Positions 33,743-42,443 of a stretch of 64,000 bases of DNA are shown piece after piece; the first letter of the stretch is position 1; the number at the start of each line of letters is the position of its first letter. The DNA comes from Paraburkholderia bannensis NBRC 103871 (lineage in GTDB: Bacteria; Pseudomonadota; Gammaproteobacteria; Burkholderiales; Burkholderiaceae). Location: contig NZ_BAYA01000003.1 in assembly GCF_000685015.1 (NCBI RefSeq), forward strand, positions 248,001 through 312,000. The letters run 5' to 3'. The notes under the pieces were generated by a model. It was not told where the DNA came from. It searched no databases and saw nothing but the letters and a program-made list of their open reading frames with translations. The translations under genes were made by a program, and so were the position numbers.

Positions 33743-34126
33743 CTAGATCAGTTCCGAAATCTCGATGAGGTTCAGGTCAGGGTCGCGCACGTAGACCGAA
33801 CGGATCTTTTGCGTCGCGCCGGTGCGCTCGACCGGCCCTTCGACGATGGGCCATTCGAGCTTGTCGAGGTGTGCAATCACTGCGTCTAGCGGCACCGCGG
33901 CGATGAAGCAAAGGTCGAGCGCGCCAGGCACGGGCACATGCGCCTTCGGCTCGAATTCCGCGCCGCGCACATGCAGGTTGATTTTCTGGTTGCCGAAGCG
34001 AAACGCCAGGCGTCCCGCGCCGAAGGTCTCCAGTTGCATCTGCAACACCTCGGTGTAGAAGTGCTTTGTCGCTTCGGGATCCACGCAGGTCAGTACCAGA
34101 TGGTCGAGATGATCGATCAATGCCAT
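33743..34126 (-). CDS. VOC-superfamily protein
   Basis: 127 residues, one vicinal-oxygen-chelate domain: DHLVLTCVDPEATKHFYTEVLQMQ at the start and YVRDPDLNLIEISELI at the end, with His and Glu residues at the metal-site positions. It could be a glyoxalase-like lyase or a small epimerase. It follows the HMG-CoA lyase gene by 11 bases and is the last gene of that operon; a methylmalonyl-CoA-epimerase-like or fosfomycin-resistance-like role is equally possible from sequence alone. Confidence 0.8.
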   Translation of the reverse strand: MALIDHLDHLVLTCVDPEATKHFYTEVLQMQLETFGAGRLAFRFGNQKINLHVRGAEFEPKAHVPVPGALDLCFIAAVPLDAVIAHLDKLEWPIVEGPVERTGATQKIRSVYVRDPDLNLIEISELI

Positions 34127-34137
34127 TGATTCACTCC

Positions 34138-35097
34138 TTATGAGAATGCGCGCTGCTCGGGCATGCCCTGCACGCTGGCCGGCAGCGGGTGAAGATCGGT
34201 ACGGCGTCCGGCCTTGAGAAGCTGGCTCGGCACATCGTGGCCGATCAGCGCGGGCAGACGCGCGGCGGCATCGAGCACAGCGGCGAGATTCACGCCAGTA
34301 TCGTAGCCGTCCAGTTCAAGCATGTGAACCAGCTCCTCGGTGCAGACGTTGCCCGTCGCGCCAGGCGCATACGGACAGCCGCCCAGGCCGCCAAGCGACG
34401 CGTCGAAGCGCACGATCCCCGCGTCGAGCGCCGCCAGCGTATTGGCGAGCGCCATGCCGCGCGTATTGTGGAAATGCAGCGTCAACTCCAGCGCGCCGAA
34501 CTGGGCACGCGCGCGCTCGCACAACTCGCGCACCTGGCTGGGATAGGCCATGCCGGTCGTGTCACACAGCGTGACGCCATACACGCCGCGCTCCGCGAAA
34601 CGCGCCATCCAGTCGAGCACTGTCGATGTGGACACGTCGCCCTCCATCGGGCAGCCCATCGCCGTGGACAGCGAGACGTTGATCGCCACGCCCGCGCCGC
34701 GCACTGCATCGATCACGTCGACGAGTTGTGCGAACGATTGCTCGCGCGTCATGCGCAGATTGGCGCGATTGTGGCTTTCGCTCACGGACATCACGAGATT
34801 CACTTCGTCCACGTTGCACGACAGCGCGCGCTCCGCGCCGCGCACGTTCGGCACGAGCACGGTGTAGACCACGCCAGGCGCACGCGCGATGCCGTGCATC
34901 ACGGCCTCCGCGTCGCGCAGCGCGGGAATCGCTTTCGGGGAGGTAAAGGACGTCACCTCGATCTTCGCGTAGCCGCATGCGCTCAGCGCATCGATCAGCG
35001 CGATCTTCTCGTCGGTATCGATAAAGACAGCCTCGTTCTGGAAGCCGTCTCGCGTGGCGACTTCGTTCAGGTACAAGCGATGGGTCTGGGTCGTCAT
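34138..35097 (-). CDS. Hydroxymethylglutaryl-CoA lyase
   Basis: 319 residues of the HMGL/DRE-TIM family. The N-terminal NEVATRDGFQNE gives the substrate Arg and metal Asp, LHFHNTRGMA carries the metal His pair, and GLGGCPYAPGATGNVCTEELVH is the signature with the catalytic Cys. It cleaves HMG-CoA, or a close 3-hydroxyacyl-CoA, to acetyl-CoA and a keto acid. It lies 16 bases downstream of a class III CoA-transferase, which could make its substrate, and 11 bases upstream of a VOC protein. Confidence 0.9.
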   Translation of the reverse strand: MTTQTHRLYLNEVATRDGFQNEAVFIDTDEKIALIDALSACGYAKIEVTSFTSPKAIPALRDAEAVMHGIARAPGVVYTVLVPNVRGAERALSCNVDEVNLVMSVSESHNRANLRMTREQSFAQLVDVIDAVRGAGVAINVSLSTAMGCPMEGDVSTSTVLDWMARFAERGVYGVTLCDTTGMAYPSQVRELCERARAQFGALELTLHFHNTRGMALANTLAALDAGIVRFDASLGGLGGCPYAPGATGNVCTEELVHMLELDGYDTGVNLAAVLDAAARLPALIGHDVPSQLLKAGRRTDLHPLPASVQGMPEQRAFS

Positions 35098-35113
35098 GGT
35101 GTGGGCCTCCTGT

Positions 35114-36304
35114 TCAGATCACGCCGCGCGCGCGCCAGGCGTCGCGTGTCGTTGCGTCGACGCCGATCGATTCGAGCACCGCATCCGTATGCTCGCCGAG
35201 TTGCGGAGCGCTGTGCTCGATGGTGCCAGGCGTCGCATCGAGCTTCGGCACGATGCCTGGCACCTGGATGGGTGTGCCGTCGGGCAAGCGGTCTTCGACG
35301 ATCATCTCGCGTGCGTGGTAATGCGGATCGGCTGCGATATCCGCGACGTCGTAAATACGGCCCGCGGGGATGCGTGCTTCGTTGAGCGCGGCGAGCACAT
35401 CGTCGAGCGTGCGATGCGCGCACCATTCGCCAATCGCCTCGTCGATACGCGCGACCTGTGCGACGCGGCCATCGTTGGCCGCAAGCGCGGGATCGGCGCC
35501 CAGATCGGGACGCTCGATGAGTTCCATCAAACGGCGGAAGATGCTGTCACCGTTACCCGCGATCAGCGCGTACTTGCCGTCGCGACAACGGTACGCATTG
35601 CTGGGCGCGATGCCGGGCAGGCTGCTGCCAGCCGGCTGGCGCACCGCGCCGAACACCGAATACTCCGGCAGCAGGCTCTCCATCATGTTGAACACGGATT
35701 CGTAGAGCGCGACGTCCACGACCTGGCCTTTGCCGCCCTGCTGCTCGCGATGACGCAGCGCAAGCAGAATGCCGATCACGCCATGCAGCGCCGAAAGCGA
35801 ATCGCCGATCGAAATACCCACACGCACGGGCGTGCGCTCCGGCTCGCCGCTCAGGTGGCGCAGGCCGCCCATCGCTTCCGCCACCACGCCGAAGCCCGGC
35901 CGGTCGCGATACGGGCCAGTCTGGCCGTAGCCGGACACGCGCAGCATGATGAGGCCCGGATTGATCGCGCTAAGCACGTCCCAGCCCAGGCCCCAGCCTT
36001 CGAGCGTGCCGGGGCGAAAATTCTCGATCAGCACGTCTGTTTCCGATACGAGACGGCGGATCACGTCCTGCCCTTCGGGCGAGCGCAGATCGAGCGTGAG
36101 CGACTGCTTGTTGCGCGACTGTGCCGCCCACCAGACGGACGTGCCGTCGTGCAGCAGCCGCCATTTGCGCAGCGGATCGCCGCTGCCCGGCGGCTCGACC
36201 TTGATGACGTTCGCACCGAACTCGGCGAGCATTTTCCCGGCGAACGGGCCCGCGATCAGTTGCCCAAGTTCCAGGACGCGAATTCCCGAAAGGGGTCGTG
36301 ACAT
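35114..36304 (-). CDS. Class III CoA-transferase (CaiB/BaiF)
   Basis: 396 residues. GIRVLELGQLIAGPFAGKMLAEFGANVIKVEPP is the family opening, with FRPGTLEGWGLGWDVL and a central DVALYESVFNMM. The Asp that forms the acyl-CoA intermediate is in the SIGDSLSALHG region. The ATG at 36304 has GGAGAC 6 bases upstream and fits the family N-terminus. With HMG-CoA lyase next to it, the pair resembles a succinyl-CoA:HMG or glutarate CoA-transferase route that activates and then cleaves a branched hydroxy-dicarboxylate. Confidence 0.9.
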   Translation of the reverse strand: MSRPLSGIRVLELGQLIAGPFAGKMLAEFGANVIKVEPPGSGDPLRKWRLLHDGTSVWWAAQSRNKQSLTLDLRSPEGQDVIRRLVSETDVLIENFRPGTLEGWGLGWDVLSAINPGLIMLRVSGYGQTGPYRDRPGFGVVAEAMGGLRHLSGEPERTPVRVGISIGDSLSALHGVIGILLALRHREQQGGKGQVVDVALYESVFNMMESLLPEYSVFGAVRQPAGSSLPGIAPSNAYRCRDGKYALIAGNGDSIFRRLMELIERPDLGADPALAANDGRVAQVARIDEAIGEWCAHRTLDDVLAALNEARIPAGRIYDVADIAADPHYHAREMIVEDRLPDGTPIQVPGIVPKLDATPGTIEHSAPQLGEHTDAVLESIGVDATTRDAWRARGVI

Positions 36305-36374
36305 GATTGTCTCCAGACTGGTTTTGACTCTGGACGTCATCATAGGCGTGATCGGTCGCCTTGATAATCGATCG

Positions 36375-36452
36375 TTGCTCAATCGGGGTTGAGCAAATGG
36401 AAAGGCTCAATGCGAATTTCCCGATCGGAAACTTGTGTCGCGCATTGAGCAA
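36375..36452. promoter_or_regulatory. Four-copy TGCTCAAT operator array
   Basis: Two inverted repeats in the divergent promoter: TTGCTCAA (36375-36382) with TTGAGCAA (36389-36396), and GCTCAATGCG (36405-36414) with CGCATTGAGC (36441-36450), the last followed by AA to give TTGCTCAATGCG on the - strand. All four arms share TGCTCAA(T). The array sits 71 bases upstream of the CoA-transferase start and 64 upstream of the dehydrogenase start. Confidence 0.6.
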
Positions 36453-36515
36453 ACCACCGTTGCGGCGTGCGCCGCACAATGCGTGCGTCTTCCGCTCATT
36501 GTTCCTTCATCGCCC

Positions 36516-37496
36516 ATGACCGATCAGGCCGCGCCCTTGCGTGTCGTTTTCCTCGACCGCGCCACGCTTTCTCCCCAAACCCGCTTGCACGCCCTGCCGT
36601 TCGCGCACCGGCTTCAAACGCACGAACGCACACTGCCCGAGGAAATCGCAGAACGTATTCGCGACGCCGACATCGTCATCACCAACAAGGCGCCCATCAC
36701 GGCACAAGCGCTCGACAGGGCGCCACGTTTGCGCATGATCGCGGTGGCCGCCACCGGCACCGACAATATCGATCTGGGCGCCTGCGCCGCGCGGGGCGTC
36801 GTCGTGAGCAATATCCGCGGCTATGCGCTCAACACCGTGCCGGAACACACGTTCGCATTGATTTTCGCGCTGCGACGCAGCCTGGTCGCTTATCGCGAAG
36901 CAGTGCGCGCGGGGCGCTGGCTCGAATCGGGACAGTTCTGTTTCTTCGATTTTCCGATCCGAAACCTGGCGGGTTCGACGCTAGGGATCGTCGGCGCGGG
37001 CGCGCTTGGGCAGGCGACTGCGGCTATTGGGCGTGCACTGGGCTTGCGCGTACTGTTCGCGGCGCATGGAAGCCGCGTGGGTCTGGATGAAGATTACGTG
37101 CCGCTGCATACGTTGCTGGCGCAAAGCGACATCATCTCGCTTCACTGTCCGCTAACTCCGGCCACGCGTAACCTGATCGACGCGGCGGCTTTCGAACGTA
37201 TGGAGCGCCGTCCGCTTTTGATCAACACGGCGCGCGGCGGTCTCGTGGATGAAGCTGCGCTGGTGGATGCGCTTCAATCAGGGCAAATTTCCGGCGCGGG
37301 CTTCGATGTCGTATCGCAGGAACCGTTGCCTGCACAACATCCGTTCCAGGCGATTCTTGCTCACCCGGGTTTCATTCTCACGCCTCACGTCGCATGGGCC
37401 AGCGACGAAGCCATGCAGGCGCTCGCCGATCAACTCATCGACAACATCGTGGCTTTCCACGCGGGTGTACCGCGCAATATCGTGGGACGCGACTGA
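36516..37496 (+). CDS. D-2-hydroxyacid dehydrogenase, NAD(P)-dependent
   Basis: 326 residues. NAD-binding motif GIVGAGALGQA, substrate strand LINTARGG with the catalytic Arg, an acidic residue in FDVVSQEP and the catalytic His in TPHVAWAS, all in the order known for glycerate/D-lactate-type dehydrogenases. It interconverts a 2-keto acid and the D-2-hydroxy acid. The ATG at 36516 lacks a clear ribosome site; the longer frame from 36435 overlaps the operator region. It shares the divergent promoter with the CoA-transferase operon. Confidence 0.88.
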   Translation: MTDQAAPLRVVFLDRATLSPQTRLHALPFAHRLQTHERTLPEEIAERIRDADIVITNKAPITAQALDRAPRLRMIAVAATGTDNIDLGACAARGVVVSNIRGYALNTVPEHTFALIFALRRSLVAYREAVRAGRWLESGQFCFFDFPIRNLAGSTLGIVGAGALGQATAAIGRALGLRVLFAAHGSRVGLDEDYVPLHTLLAQSDIISLHCPLTPATRNLIDAAAFERMERRPLLINTARGGLVDEAALVDALQSGQISGAGFDVVSQEPLPAQHPFQAILAHPGFILTPHVAWASDEAMQALADQLIDNIVAFHAGVPRNIVGRD

Positions 37497-37513
37497 TTGC
37501 ATGCGGCAAAGCA

Positions 37514-37535
37514 AAAAGGCCCTTACGGGCCTTTT
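37514..37535. terminator. Rho-independent terminator
   Basis: AAAAGGCCC (37514-37522), TTAC loop, GGGCCTTTT (37527-37535). It follows the dehydrogenase by 17 bases and faces a convergent small gene, so it can act in both directions. Confidence 0.88.
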
Positions 37536-37565
37536 CGTTCTACCGTGCTACATCCATCAGCGCAT

Positions 37566-37811
37566 TCAGGCAGCCGCAGGATGCGCAGTGTGCCAGTCGT
37601 CGATCGATTGACGCGCCTTGTGCTCCACCATGCTAACCACCATCAGCACGTCGATCTTCAGCTTGGGAAACTCCAGCTCGACGGCAGGCAGCGCCACGTC
37701 GCGCACTTTGTCTTCCATGCCTTTGATATCCGCGCGGCACAGCCATTGCGTGTCCGTCGCGTCCGCTTTCGTATCGACATTGATCTGAAAGCCTCGGTAT
37801 TCGATTGCCAT
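37566..37811 (-). CDS. Conserved-looking small protein, unknown
   Basis: 81 residues, MAIEYRGFQINVDTKADATD onward. It has a GGCGGAGAG ribosome site 5 bases before the ATG and balanced composition, so it looks genuine. It is soluble with alternating beta and alpha character and no signal peptide; the pattern of a short strand pair followed by a long amphipathic helix is seen in several small DUF proteins of Burkholderiales. No function is proposed. Confidence 0.7.
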   Translation of the reverse strand: MAIEYRGFQINVDTKADATDTQWLCRADIKGMEDKVRDVALPAVELEFPKLKIDVLMVVSMVEHKARQSIDDWHTAHPAAA

Positions 37812-37955
37812 TTAACTCTCCGCCACCTGACAAAACGTAAGCATCACTCGTTGCTGCACCGCAACGGCCCGCGCAAATATAGCACTGCTCTGCAATACGT
37901 TCAGTCTAGTAGGCAATCGAAATTCGAGTGCCATTGAACGCCGGTTAAGCGCCGC

Positions 37956-39593
37956 TCAAAAACCAGCGGCCAGGCCATCGCGTCGCGTGTCGCTCGCCGC
38001 GACGTAGCCGCGTTCCGGGTCGTTGCGATCGAGTTTCCAGATGAACTGGCCGGAGCCGAAATCCATGTACGGATCGTCGATACCCTGGATTTCATGGCCA
38101 CGCGCCTGGAGCGCCTGCGCCGTGCCCGGATCGAAAGTCGATTCAATATCGAGCGTGAAGTCGCGGTTCACCTTCCAGCGCGGCGCATCGCACGCGGCCT
38201 GCGGCTGCTGGCCGTAATCGAGCATGCGTACGACTGTCTGCAAATGGCCTTGCGGCTGCATGTCGCCGCCCATTACGCCGAAGCTCATCACGGCTTCATC
38301 GCGGCCATCGACTTGCTGCGTGAGGAACGCAGGAATGATCGTATGGAACGGGCGCTTGCCGCCGTCGACCACATTCGGCGAGGCCGGATCCATCGAGAAT
38401 CCGCAGCCCCGATTCTGCATGGCAATGCCCGTTCCCGGCACGACCACACCCGAACCGAAGCCCATGTAGTTCGACTGGATAAAGCTCACCATCATGCCGC
38501 GCTCGTCGGCGGCGCTGAGGTAGATCGTGCCGCCGGAGCGCGGCATGCCGAAGTCGAATTGCGTCGCGCGCTGAGGGTCGATCAGCTTCGCGCGCGACTT
38601 CAGGTACGCGTCGTCGAGCATCTGCTCTGGCGTCACTTCCATCGATTTCGGATCGGAAACATAGCGATAGACGTCGGCGAATGCGAGCTTCATCGCTTCG
38701 ATCTGGAGATGCTGCGATTCGATGCCGTCACAGGGCAGCGAAGCCACGTCGAATTGCTCCAGGATCCCAAGTGCGATGAGCGCCGCGATGCCCTGCCCGT
38801 TGGGCGGAATCTCATGCACGCGATAGCCGCGATAACGCTTAGAAATAGGCTCGACCCATTCAGCGCGATAGTTGCGCAGATCGTCGAGCGTGAGCGCCGC
38901 GCCGCCTTCGCGTGCGAACGCCGCGATGCGCTCGGCGATTTCACCTTCGTAGTACGCGCGCGGGCCAAGTTCGGCGAGGCGTCGCAAGGTCGCTGCGTGG
39001 CCTGGCAGACGCACATGCTCGCTGATCTCCGGCGCGCGGCCACGCGGCATGAAGGTGTCTGCAAAACCCGGCTGATCGTGCAGTTCCGGCACGGCGGCCT
39101 GCCACTTGCGCGCGACGATGCTGGCGACCGCGTAACCGCGCTCGGCAATCTCGATGGCGGGCGCCATCAGGTCTGCGAACGGCAGCGAGCCGAACTTCGC
39201 GTGCAGCGCCTCCCAACCAGCAATCACGCCGGGCACCGTCACCGTGTCCCAACCGCGTTTGGGCTGTCTGGCCAGCCCGTGTTCTTCGCCATATTTGCGC
39301 CGGAAATAGTCGAGGCTCCAGCCCGCCGGCGCGTTACCCGATGCGTTCAGGCCATGCAGACGCGCGCCATCCCAGACGAGCGCGAAGGCGTCGCCGCCCA
39401 GACCGCATGACACCGGTTCGACCACCGTGATCGCCGCTGCCGCCGCGATTGCGGCATCGACGGCGTTGCCGCCTTGCCAGAGCATGCGCAAGCCCGCTTG
39501 CGCAGCCAGCGGGTGGGAAGTCGAAACGACATTACGCGCGAACACCGGCAGGCGCGGCGTCGGATAGGGGTTGTGCCAGTTGAAGCGTGTCAT
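37956..39593 (-). CDS. Gamma-glutamyltransferase-family protein
   Basis: 545 residues. The Ntn-hydrolase autoprocessing site is present as GGTIYLSAADERG with Thr356 as nucleophile. GGNAVDAAIAAAAAITVVEP and VMSFGVMGGDMQPQGHLQ are the large- and small-subunit signatures. There is no signal peptide, unlike the periplasmic GGT of enterobacteria, so it is a cytoplasmic YwrD-like member. It would hydrolyse or transfer gamma-glutamyl groups after self-cleavage. A LysR gene is divergent from it and probably regulates it. Confidence 0.88.
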   Translation of the reverse strand: MTRFNWHNPYPTPRLPVFARNVVSTSHPLAAQAGLRMLWQGGNAVDAAIAAAAAITVVEPVSCGLGGDAFALVWDGARLHGLNASGNAPAGWSLDYFRRKYGEEHGLARQPKRGWDTVTVPGVIAGWEALHAKFGSLPFADLMAPAIEIAERGYAVASIVARKWQAAVPELHDQPGFADTFMPRGRAPEISEHVRLPGHAATLRRLAELGPRAYYEGEIAERIAAFAREGGAALTLDDLRNYRAEWVEPISKRYRGYRVHEIPPNGQGIAALIALGILEQFDVASLPCDGIESQHLQIEAMKLAFADVYRYVSDPKSMEVTPEQMLDDAYLKSRAKLIDPQRATQFDFGMPRSGGTIYLSAADERGMMVSFIQSNYMGFGSGVVVPGTGIAMQNRGCGFSMDPASPNVVDGGKRPFHTIIPAFLTQQVDGRDEAVMSFGVMGGDMQPQGHLQTVVRMLDYGQQPQAACDAPRWKVNRDFTLDIESTFDPGTAQALQARGHEIQGIDDPYMDFGSGQFIWKLDRNDPERGYVAASDTRRDGLAAGF

Positions 39594-39729
39594 GACGGTA
39601 TCGGTCGAATGGGTCGGAGCACGGCGCCGCGCAGGGCGGGCGCGTCGGTCAGGTCAACCTGGTGATTATCTTGAAGGCGCACGCAAAAAAACATTAATAT
39701 TTTGTTTTCGATACTTAAATATTTCTTCC

Positions 39730-40593
39730 ATGCTCTCCCTGCGAATGCTGCGTACCTTGCAGGCGGTCGCGCGTAGCGGCTCGTTCGCGCTTGCCGCGCA
39801 AAACACGGCGCTCACGCAAGCGGCCGTCAGCCTCCAGATGCGCGGCCTGGAGGAAGCGCTCGGACGCCAGCTGTTCGACCGCCGCGCGCGCCAGGTCGCG
39901 TTCACGCGCGAAGGACAGGACATCTGCGCGAAGGTCGAGCGCATCCTCGAACTGATCGATGAACTGCCGGCCAGCGCCGACGACACCTTGCGCGGTTCGG
40001 TCATCGTCGGCGCGGTGGTGTCGGTGATCGGCGCGCTTTCGCTCGCCGTCGCGCACCTCAAGACCGGCCATCCCGAACTGGACGTGCGGCTGACTTCCGC
40101 GCGCTCGGCGGAGCTTGCAGAGATGGTGCAGACAGGGGAAGTCGACGTCGCCGTGGTGGTCGGCAATGCAGACGGCACGCTGCACGAATCGCTCGCGTGG
40201 ACGCTGCTGTACGAAGAACCGCTCGTGCTCGTGACCAGCCGCTCGACCAAAGGCCACGACGCCCGCCGCATCCTGCGCGAGCGCAGCTTCCTGCGCTTCG
40301 ACCGGCGCGTGCCAACCGGCGCCGTGATCGACGAAGCGCTGCGCACGCTTGGCATGAAGCCGCAGGAATATCTCGAACTCAACTCGATTGAAACGATCGT
40401 CTCGCTCGTGCGCAACGATGTGGGCGTGAGCGTGCTGCCCAAGCTGCACAACGGCAACTGGCGCGACGATCCGAACCTGAAGCTCATCGCGTTGAGCCAG
40501 CCGCCATTTCTGCGCAGCGTGGGCATGATTCATCGAAAGGCGAACCGGCGCACGGTGCTCTTCAATACGCTCGCGCAAATGCTGCGCGAATAG
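39730..40593 (+). CDS. LysR-family regulator
   Basis: 287 residues. Helix-turn-helix GSFALAAQNTALTQAAVSLQMRGLEEALGRQLFDR and a LysR effector domain ending in SVLPKLHNGNWRDDPNLKLIAL. The ATG at 39730 gives MLSLRMLRTLQAVARSG, the usual family start; the longer upstream frame is noise. The 136-base gap to the divergent gamma-glutamyltransferase gene is AT-rich near the start, as expected for a shared, autoregulated promoter. Confidence 0.87.
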   Translation: MLSLRMLRTLQAVARSGSFALAAQNTALTQAAVSLQMRGLEEALGRQLFDRRARQVAFTREGQDICAKVERILELIDELPASADDTLRGSVIVGAVVSVIGALSLAVAHLKTGHPELDVRLTSARSAELAEMVQTGEVDVAVVVGNADGTLHESLAWTLLYEEPLVLVTSRSTKGHDARRILRERSFLRFDRRVPTGAVIDEALRTLGMKPQEYLELNSIETIVSLVRNDVGVSVLPKLHNGNWRDDPNLKLIALSQPPFLRSVGMIHRKANRRTVLFNTLAQMLRE

Positions 40594-40675
40594 CTCGGCC
40601 GTCGCAGCGGCGCACGCTCGCGCAAAGGCCGCAGGCATTCGCGTAAGCTAACGCCAACTTCCGCGCGCACGCTCC

Positions 40676-42262
40676 ATGCAAAGATCGCCCTACCTGTCGA
40701 TTGCCCGCTTCGACCGAACGCCGTGCGTGCGCGCCTTGCCGTTGCTCTGCGCGCTGACGCTCACGGCCTGCCAGCTGCCCACGCCGGGCCCACGCACCGC
40801 CTCGACTGCGCTGGGCGTCAGCGAGGCGCAAACCACGCCGCTGGGCGCCGCCATCGCAGGCGAACTCGCCGCGCATCCGGGCCTGAGCGGCATCGACCCG
40901 CTTGCGAAGCCGCTGGAGGCCTTTGCCGCGCGCGTCGACCTCGTTCGCACGGCGCAGCGCACGCTCGATGTGCAGTACTACATCTGGCGCGACGATCTCA
41001 CCGGCACGCTGCTGCTGGAAGCGCTGCGCGAAGCCGCTGACCGCGGCGTGCGCGTGCGGCTCCTGCTGGACGACAACGGCATTCCCTCTTCGCTCGACGC
41101 CACGCTTGCGGCTCTGGACGCACACCCGAACATCCAGGTTCGGCTGTTCAATCCGTTTGCCGTCCGGCGCCCGAAATCGATTGGATTCCTTACCGATTTT
41201 TCGCGCCTCAACCGCCGCATGCACAACAAGTCGATGACCGCCGACGGCATGGCGACGATCCTGGGCGGCCGCAATATCGGCGACGAATATTTTGGCGCGA
41301 CGGATGGCGTCGTGTTCGCCGACCTGGACGTGCTCGCCATCGGCCCCGCCGCCAGCGATGTCGCGCGTGATTTCGACCGCTACTGGTCGAGCGCTCCGGC
41401 ATGGCCTGCTCACGAGATCCTGCCCGCGCCGCAGCCTGCACAGCTCGAAGCGCTCGATCGTGCGGCGCAGGCCGTGCAGACCCATCCCTCGGCGGCGGCC
41501 TTCATTGCGGCCTTGCAGGAAAAGACCGATGTGCGCCGCCTGCTGGACGGCACGCTGCCACTCGAATGGGCGGCAACGCGCCTCGTAAGCGACGATCCCG
41601 CGAAAGCGCAAGGCAAGGCCGCGCCGGAATCGCTCGTGCTCAGCCAGCTGCGCGACATCCTGGGCGAGCCGAAGCGCGAACTCGACCTGGTTTCGCCGTA
41701 CTTCGTGCCTGGCGAGGTGGGCACGCAGTATTTCACGCAACTTGCCGCAAACGGCGTGACAGTGCGCGTGCTCACGAATTCGCTCGAAGCAACCGACGTG
41801 CTGCCCGTGCACGCGGGCTACGCGCGCCGCCGCAAAGCGTTGCTCGAAGGCGGTGTGGAATTGTTCGAGCTACGTCGCGCCGCGGGCACGCAGACCACCC
41901 GGGAACAGGCGCCGGGCGCGTTCGGCAGTTCCGGGTCGAGTCTTCATGCGAAGACCTTCGCCGTCGATGGTCAGCGTGTTTTCGTCGGCTCGCTCAATTT
42001 CGACCCGCGTTCCGCCAACCTCAATACCGAACTGGGTCTCGTGATCGAAAGCCCCTCACTTGCGGGCAAGATCGAAACGGCATTCTGGAACCAGGTGCCG
42101 CAACTCGCCTATCAAGCGAAACTCGACGCAGGCGGCTCACTCTACTGGATCCGCCAGACCGCGGACGGAACCACGCGTTACGACACGGAGCCAAACTCGC
42201 GCTGGAGCACGCGCCTGGCTGTGTGGTTCTTTTCAATACTCCCTATCGAGTGGCTGCTGTAA
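40676..42262 (+). CDS. Phospholipase D-family lipoprotein
   Basis: 528 residues. Two HKD motifs, HNKSMTADG and HAKTFAVDG, each fit H-x-K-x4-D, so the pseudo-dimeric active site looks intact. A lipobox LTLTAC (Cys32) predicts a membrane-anchored, periplasm-facing protein. VQYYIWRDDLTGTLLLEALREAADRGVRVRLLLDD is the N-terminal core common to cardiolipin-synthase-like PLD proteins such as ClsC/YmdC. It may remodel phospholipids or cleave phosphodiesters in the envelope. No partner gene such as YmdB is adjacent. Confidence 0.87.
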   Translation: MQRSPYLSIARFDRTPCVRALPLLCALTLTACQLPTPGPRTASTALGVSEAQTTPLGAAIAGELAAHPGLSGIDPLAKPLEAFAARVDLVRTAQRTLDVQYYIWRDDLTGTLLLEALREAADRGVRVRLLLDDNGIPSSLDATLAALDAHPNIQVRLFNPFAVRRPKSIGFLTDFSRLNRRMHNKSMTADGMATILGGRNIGDEYFGATDGVVFADLDVLAIGPAASDVARDFDRYWSSAPAWPAHEILPAPQPAQLEALDRAAQAVQTHPSAAAFIAALQEKTDVRRLLDGTLPLEWAATRLVSDDPAKAQGKAAPESLVLSQLRDILGEPKRELDLVSPYFVPGEVGTQYFTQLAANGVTVRVLTNSLEATDVLPVHAGYARRRKALLEGGVELFELRRAAGTQTTREQAPGAFGSSGSSLHAKTFAVDGQRVFVGSLNFDPRSANLNTELGLVIESPSLAGKIETAFWNQVPQLAYQAKLDAGGSLYWIRQTADGTTRYDTEPNSRWSTRLAVWFFSILPIEWLL

Positions 42263-42362
42263 GGCCGCAGCACTCGCACAATCATTTTTTTCCGATGCGA
42301 AACGCAGCGCACAATGCGCAGGCACAGCATCGCGCTCAGGGGTAATCCCCAATTTCGCGCTA

Positions 42363-42376
42363 GTTGTCTATACAAC
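42363..42376. promoter_or_regulatory. HutC-type operator upstream of the NCS1 permease
   Basis: GTTGTCTATACAAC, a near-perfect palindrome differing at one position from the perfect GTTGTATATACAAC upstream of hutU (49840-49853). It lies 67 bases before the permease start, which ties that gene to the hut regulon. Confidence 0.65.
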
Positions 42377-42443
42377 ATGATTGGACGATCCCTGCGCTCG
42401 TTCTGACGAGCGTCATCTCCCCCGCTATCCATTGGAGCCGCGC

